From Andeanibacterium sp035497315 (GTDB lineage: Bacteria; Pseudomonadota; Alphaproteobacteria; Sphingomonadales; Sphingomonadaceae), in assembly GCA_035497315.1 (NCBI GenBank), contig DATJDU010000029.1, forward strand, positions 1 through 64,000: 64,000 nt of DNA, read 5' to 3'. Position 1 is the stretch's first letter; every line of letters begins with the position of its first letter. The notes beneath the pieces were generated by a model that ran no database searches, had not been told where the DNA came from, and was given only the letters and a program-made list of their open reading frames with translations. Of the stretch, positions 61,079 to 64,000 are shown piece by piece. A program made the translations under genes and the position numbers.

Positions 61079-61777
61079 TCAAGCGCGCTCGATCCGCTTG
61101 GCGGCCTCGTCGATGATATCGACGATCTTCTGCATAGTGTCCTTGTCGGGCTTGCCGGCAAAGACCCGGTGCTTGAGCACGCCGCCGAAGTTCATCAGCG
61201 CGCGCATCAGTTCGGGGGAATGGCGGCGTTCGTCATTCTCGCCCAGTTCTGCCAGGCGACGCATCAGCGCCTCGACCTCGTCGGCGCGCTCGGCCAGTTC
61301 GGCCCTTCCGGCATCGGTGGCGGCAAAGGCCTTGCGGGTGCCATCGCCATCGGCGCTTTCCGCAATCACCCCTTCATCCGCAAGCAGCGAAAGCGTGGGA
61401 TAGAGCGTACCGGGACTGGGCGAGTAATTCCCGCCGGTCAGCTCCTCCAGCGCCTTCATCAGCTCATAGCCATGGCGCGGTTCGTCGGCGATGAGCCTGA
61501 GGAGCACGAGCCGCAGCTCGCCGCCGGCAAACAGGCGCCCGCGCCGCCCCCTGCGGCCACCACCGCCGAAGCCGCCCCCGAATCCGCCGCCAAAACCGCC
61601 ACCGGATTCGTCCCAGCTAAAACCGCCGAAACCTCCCCGGCCGCCAAAGCCCATGGCCGCAAGCTTTTCCGCCTTGTCGCGAAAGGACCCGCCCGGCCCG
61701 CCACGCATCCCGCGATGGCGCCCGCGACCTTCATGGCGACCGGAGCAATCGCCGAAGCGATCAGTGTGATTATGCAT
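61079..61777 (-). CDS. PadR family transcriptional regulator with Gly-rich N-terminus
   Basis: The 232-residue regulator has its PadR winged helix at about residues 83-160: LRLVLLRLIADEPRHGYELM, then GTLYPTLSLLADEGVIA. Before it lies an unusual 80-residue arm rich in Gly, Arg, His and Phe (GGGFGGGFGGGFGGGGRRGR), beginning with HNHTDRFGDCSGRHEGRGRH, a potential metal-binding segment. ATG at 61777 has AAGGAA upstream. A perfect palindrome (61810-61827) lies 33 bases before the start, so autoregulation is likely. Confidence 0.9.
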   Translation of the reverse strand: MHNHTDRFGDCSGRHEGRGRHRGMRGGPGGSFRDKAEKLAAMGFGGRGGFGGFSWDESGGGFGGGFGGGFGGGGRRGRRGRLFAGGELRLVLLRLIADEPRHGYELMKALEELTGGNYSPSPGTLYPTLSLLADEGVIAESADGDGTRKAFAATDAGRAELAERADEVEALMRRLAELGENDERRHSPELMRALMNFGGVLKHRVFAGKPDKDTMQKIVDIIDEAAKRIERA

Positions 61778-61809
61778 GTGTGTTTCCTTGATTCGCATAT
61801 CTCGATGGC

Positions 61810-61827
61810 TCTAAGATATATCTTAGA
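61810..61827. promoter_or_regulatory. Palindromic operator in the padR-rarA divergent spacer
   Basis: TCTAAGATATATCTTAGA is a perfect 18-bp palindrome, and the ATAT...CTTAGAT style is that of PadR operators. It lies between padR and rarA, about 33 bases from padR and 56 from rarA, overlapping the region where a padR promoter is expected. Confidence 0.7.
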
Positions 61828-61882
61828 TAGAGCTTTGCAAGAGGCGATGCAAAATCTCTCCGCCCGTCCTATGGTGGGTGAA

Positions 61883-63202
61883 ATGTCCGACCTGTTTGCA
61901 GAAGACCTGCCGCCCGCCAGTGCGCCCGATGCGCCGCGCGAGGACGCGCCCCTGGCCGACCGGCTGCGCCCCGCCAGCCTTGCCGAGGTGATCGGGCAGG
62001 AACATCTCACCGGGCCGGAAGGCGCGATCGGGCGGATGGTGGCGGCCGGGCGCCTGTCCAGCATGATCCTGTGGGGGCCGCCCGGCACCGGCAAGACCAG
62101 CATCGCCCGCCTGCTGGCCGATGCGGTGGGCATGCGCTTTACCGCGGTGAGCGCGGTGTTCTCCGGTGTGGCAGACCTCAAGAAAGCCTTTGCCGAGGCG
62201 GAAGTCGCCGCCAGGGCCGGGCAGCGCACCCTGCTGTTCGTGGACGAGATCCACCGCTTCAACCGCGCCCAGCAGGATGGCTTCCTGCCCTTTGTGGAGC
62301 GCGGCACCGTCACTCTCGTGGGCGCGACTACCGAGAACCCCAGTTTCGCGCTCAACGCCGCTCTGCTGAGCCGGGCGCAGGTGCTGATCCTCCATCGGCT
62401 GGATGCGGCGGCCCTATCCGTGCTGCTCGCCCGGGCGGAGGAACTGGAAGGCCCCCTGCCCCTCACCCCCGAGGCGCGCGAGGCACTGGTCGCCAGCGCG
62501 GATGGCGACGGGCGCTTCCTGCTCAATCAGGCCGAAACGCTCTACGCCGCGAAGATTCCCGAACCACTCGATCCCGCAGCGCTCGGCAAGTTCCTCCAGC
62601 GCCGGGTGGCGGTGTATGACAAGGATCGCGACGGGCATTACAATCTGATCTCGGCCCTGCACAAATCCCTGCGCGGATCGGACCCGCAGGCCGCGCTATA
62701 TTACATGGCCCGGATGCTCACTGCCGGGGAAGAGCCGCTTTATGTGCTGCGCCGTCTGGTCCGCTTTGCCAGCGAGGATATCGGCCTGGCCGATCCGCAG
62801 GCGCTGACCCAGTGCCTTGCCGCCAAGCAGGCCTATGAATTCCTCGGCAGCCCGGAAGGCGAAGTGGCGATCGTGCAGGCCTGCCTCTACCTCGCCACCG
62901 CGCCCAAATCGAATGCCGCCTACAAGGCGCAGAAGGCCTCATGGAAAAGCGCGAAGGAAACCGGATCGCTGGCCCCGCCCGCCAATATCCTCAACGCACC
63001 GACCAAGCTGATGAAGGATATCGGCTATGGCACGGGCTACACGTATGACCATGACACGGCGGAGGGTTTTTCGGGCGACGATTACTGGCCGGAAGGCATG
63101 GAGCCCCAGACCTATTACGAACCGGTGGAGCGCGGGTTCGAACGGCAGGTGATCGAACGGATCGCCTATTGGAACAAGCTGCGCGCCCAGCGGCGCGGCT
63201 GA
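61883..63202 (+). CDS. rarA: Replication-associated recombination protein RarA (MgsA)
   Basis: RarA is an AAA+ ATPase related to clamp loaders, acting at stalled replication forks. The 439-residue protein starts MSDLFAED and has ADRLRPASLAEVIGQEHL (about 31-48), Walker A GPPGTGKTSIAR (about 68-79), Walker B LFVDEIHRFNRAQQDGFLP (about 121-139), sensor ATTENPSF, and the tetramerisation region with YDKDRDGHYNLISALHKSLR. The longer frame from 61169 is antisense to padR and ignored; ATG at 61871 would add four residues. Confidence 0.95.
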   Translation: MSDLFAEDLPPASAPDAPREDAPLADRLRPASLAEVIGQEHLTGPEGAIGRMVAAGRLSSMILWGPPGTGKTSIARLLADAVGMRFTAVSAVFSGVADLKKAFAEAEVAARAGQRTLLFVDEIHRFNRAQQDGFLPFVERGTVTLVGATTENPSFALNAALLSRAQVLILHRLDAAALSVLLARAEELEGPLPLTPEAREALVASADGDGRFLLNQAETLYAAKIPEPLDPAALGKFLQRRVAVYDKDRDGHYNLISALHKSLRGSDPQAALYYMARMLTAGEEPLYVLRRLVRFASEDIGLADPQALTQCLAAKQAYEFLGSPEGEVAIVQACLYLATAPKSNAAYKAQKASWKSAKETGSLAPPANILNAPTKLMKDIGYGTGYTYDHDTAEGFSGDDYWPEGMEPQTYYEPVERGFERQVIERIAYWNKLRAQRRG

Positions 63203-63210
63203 CCCTGCCC

Positions 63211-64000
63211 ATGGGCTTCACCCATTTCGCCGCCATCGACTGGTCGGGCGCATTGGGCGAGCGGCATCGGGGGATCGCCGTCGCCCTGTGCGCAAAGGGC
63301 AGCGCCGCGCCGCAATTGGTGCGGCCCGGCCATCGCTGGTCGCGCGCCGAGGTGCTGGAATGGCTCGCCGCCGGAATGCCCGAAGGCACGCTGGCCGGCC
63401 TTGATCTGGGCATGTCCCTGCCCTTTGCGGACCTGGGTGCCTTCTTTCCGGGCTGGAGCGAAAGCCCGGCCACAGCTCGCGAACTATGGGCGCTGGTGGA
63501 TCGCATCTGCGCGGCCGACGATCATCTCGCCGCCGCCAGTCTCGTGGCCCATCAGGAAGCGCGCCGCCATTTTCGCCACCGGGGCGAAGAAGGGGATATG
63601 TTCGGCGAGACACCCGGCAATGGCGGGCGCGGGCGCTTCCGCGTGACCGAGCATGCCCAGCGGCTGGCCGGCTGCAATCCCTATTCCAACTTCAATCTGG
63701 TCGGCGCGGCGCAGGTCGGCAAATCCAGCCTCACCGGAATGCGCGTCCTCCACCGACTCGCAGGCCGGATGCCCGTCTGGCCGGTCGATCCGCTGCCGGG
63801 GCACGGCGGATCGGCAGTAGTGGAAATCTACACCTCGCTCGCCGCGATCCATGCCGGACGCCGCGCCGGGCAGACAAAACTGCGCAGCTTCACGGAACTG
63901 AACCACGCCCTCGCCGCGCTCGGAAGCGCTCCGGTAGCCGGCCATGGCCCCGTGGACGACCACATCAGCGACGCCCTGATCACCGCCGCCTGGCTGCGCG
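63211..64000 (+). CDS. Hypothetical protein, RNase H-like (DUF429-type), cut by the right edge
   Basis: The frame is open from ATG 63211 to the window end (263 codons, no stop). It begins FAAIDWSGALGERHRGIAVA (residues 5-24), the acidic first strand of an RNase H-like fold, has GLDLGMSLPF (about 63-72) as second, and ends DDHISDALITAAWLR, the kind of acidic helix found at the C-terminus of DUF429 proteins. LVGAAQVGKSSLTGM (about 165) resembles a P-loop but also occurs in this fold as a loop. The function is unknown. It follows rarA by eight bases and may be co-transcribed. Confidence 0.6.
   Translation, partial: MGFTHFAAIDWSGALGERHRGIAVALCAKGSAAPQLVRPGHRWSRAEVLEWLAAGMPEGTLAGLDLGMSLPFADLGAFFPGWSESPATARELWALVDRICAADDHLAAASLVAHQEARRHFRHRGEEGDMFGETPGNGGRGRFRVTEHAQRLAGCNPYSNFNLVGAAQVGKSSLTGMRVLHRLAGRMPVWPVDPLPGHGGSAVVEIYTSLAAIHAGRRAGQTKLRSFTELNHALAALGSAPVAGHGPVDDHISDALITAAWLR

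Overview
The window reads as a high-GC chromosomal segment from an alphaproteobacterium, most likely a sphingomonad (Sphingomonadales, Erythrobacteraceae-like). The evidence is a GcrA cell-cycle regulator, an ATPase-inhibitor zeta protein (DUF1476), a CrtZ carotenoid hydroxylase, small DUF6481 and DUF6491 proteins, a large TonB-dependent receptor, and dispersed palindromes of the 'TCATTCCCGC...' and 'GTCCTGAGCTTGTCGAAGGAC' types. The genus cannot be fixed by eye.

Layout. 1-1.7 kb: the end of a large serine recombinase, a tRNA-3'-end-like remnant with a terminator, and tRNA-Ser(CGA). 1.9-11.3 kb: hspQ, an ABC-2 permease, gcrA, two short-chain dehydrogenases beside a VOC-protein remnant, a DUF3142 lipoprotein paired with a large secreted protein, and btaA-btaB for betaine lipid synthesis. 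11.4-25.1 kb: the translation/RNA operon on the minus strand (rimP-nusA-ylxR-infB ... rbfA ... truB-rpsO-pnp), with DUF1697, tdk, GNAT, M50 protease, DUF6491 and DUF2239 genes between its classic members. 25.3-28.4 kb: a nitrobindin-like protein, a palindrome-rich spacer, two hypotheticals and rnk. 28.4-32.6 kb: an enlarged phage-shock (Psp) locus with pspF diverging from a sigma-54-driven operon: small peptide, pspA, pspB, pspC and four further PspB-like genes. 32.6-38.6 kb: sufE, crtZ, a thioesterase, leuC-leuD, the zeta inhibitor, bolA, grxD and a DksA-like protein. 38.6-43.6 kb: a sigma-54-driven candidate small RNA, a LysR regulator convergent with a class A beta-lactamase, tRNA-Arg(TCT), a queuosine-precursor transporter, a second sigma-54 unit (small peptide plus PspC-domain protein), and recF. 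43.7-50.4 kb: an HD-GYP protein, cytochrome b561 divergent from a Cyc2-like porin-cytochrome with a soluble cytochrome c, a YegD-like Hsp70 and an arylesterase. 50.4-64 kb: a YbbA/YbbP-type ABC exporter, a TonB-dependent receptor, typA, a glycosyltransferase, DUF2218, padR, rarA and a gene cut by the right edge.

How parts fit together. The strongest unexpected signal is a PspF-type regulon. The psp operon and a separate peptide/PspC-domain operon about 13 kb away both carry perfectly spaced -24/-12 elements, and both carry the identical 12-mer AATTTCCCAACT roughly 105-115 bp upstream of the predicted start, in the same orientation. Both units begin with a short hydrophobic peptide. The psp operon also continues into four tandem genes that repeat the C-terminal PspB coiled-coil signature. 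A third sigma-54 promoter, without that 12-mer, points at a short structured RNA. The Cyc2-like gene with its downstream cytochrome c and divergent cytochrome b561 looks like an envelope electron-transfer module.
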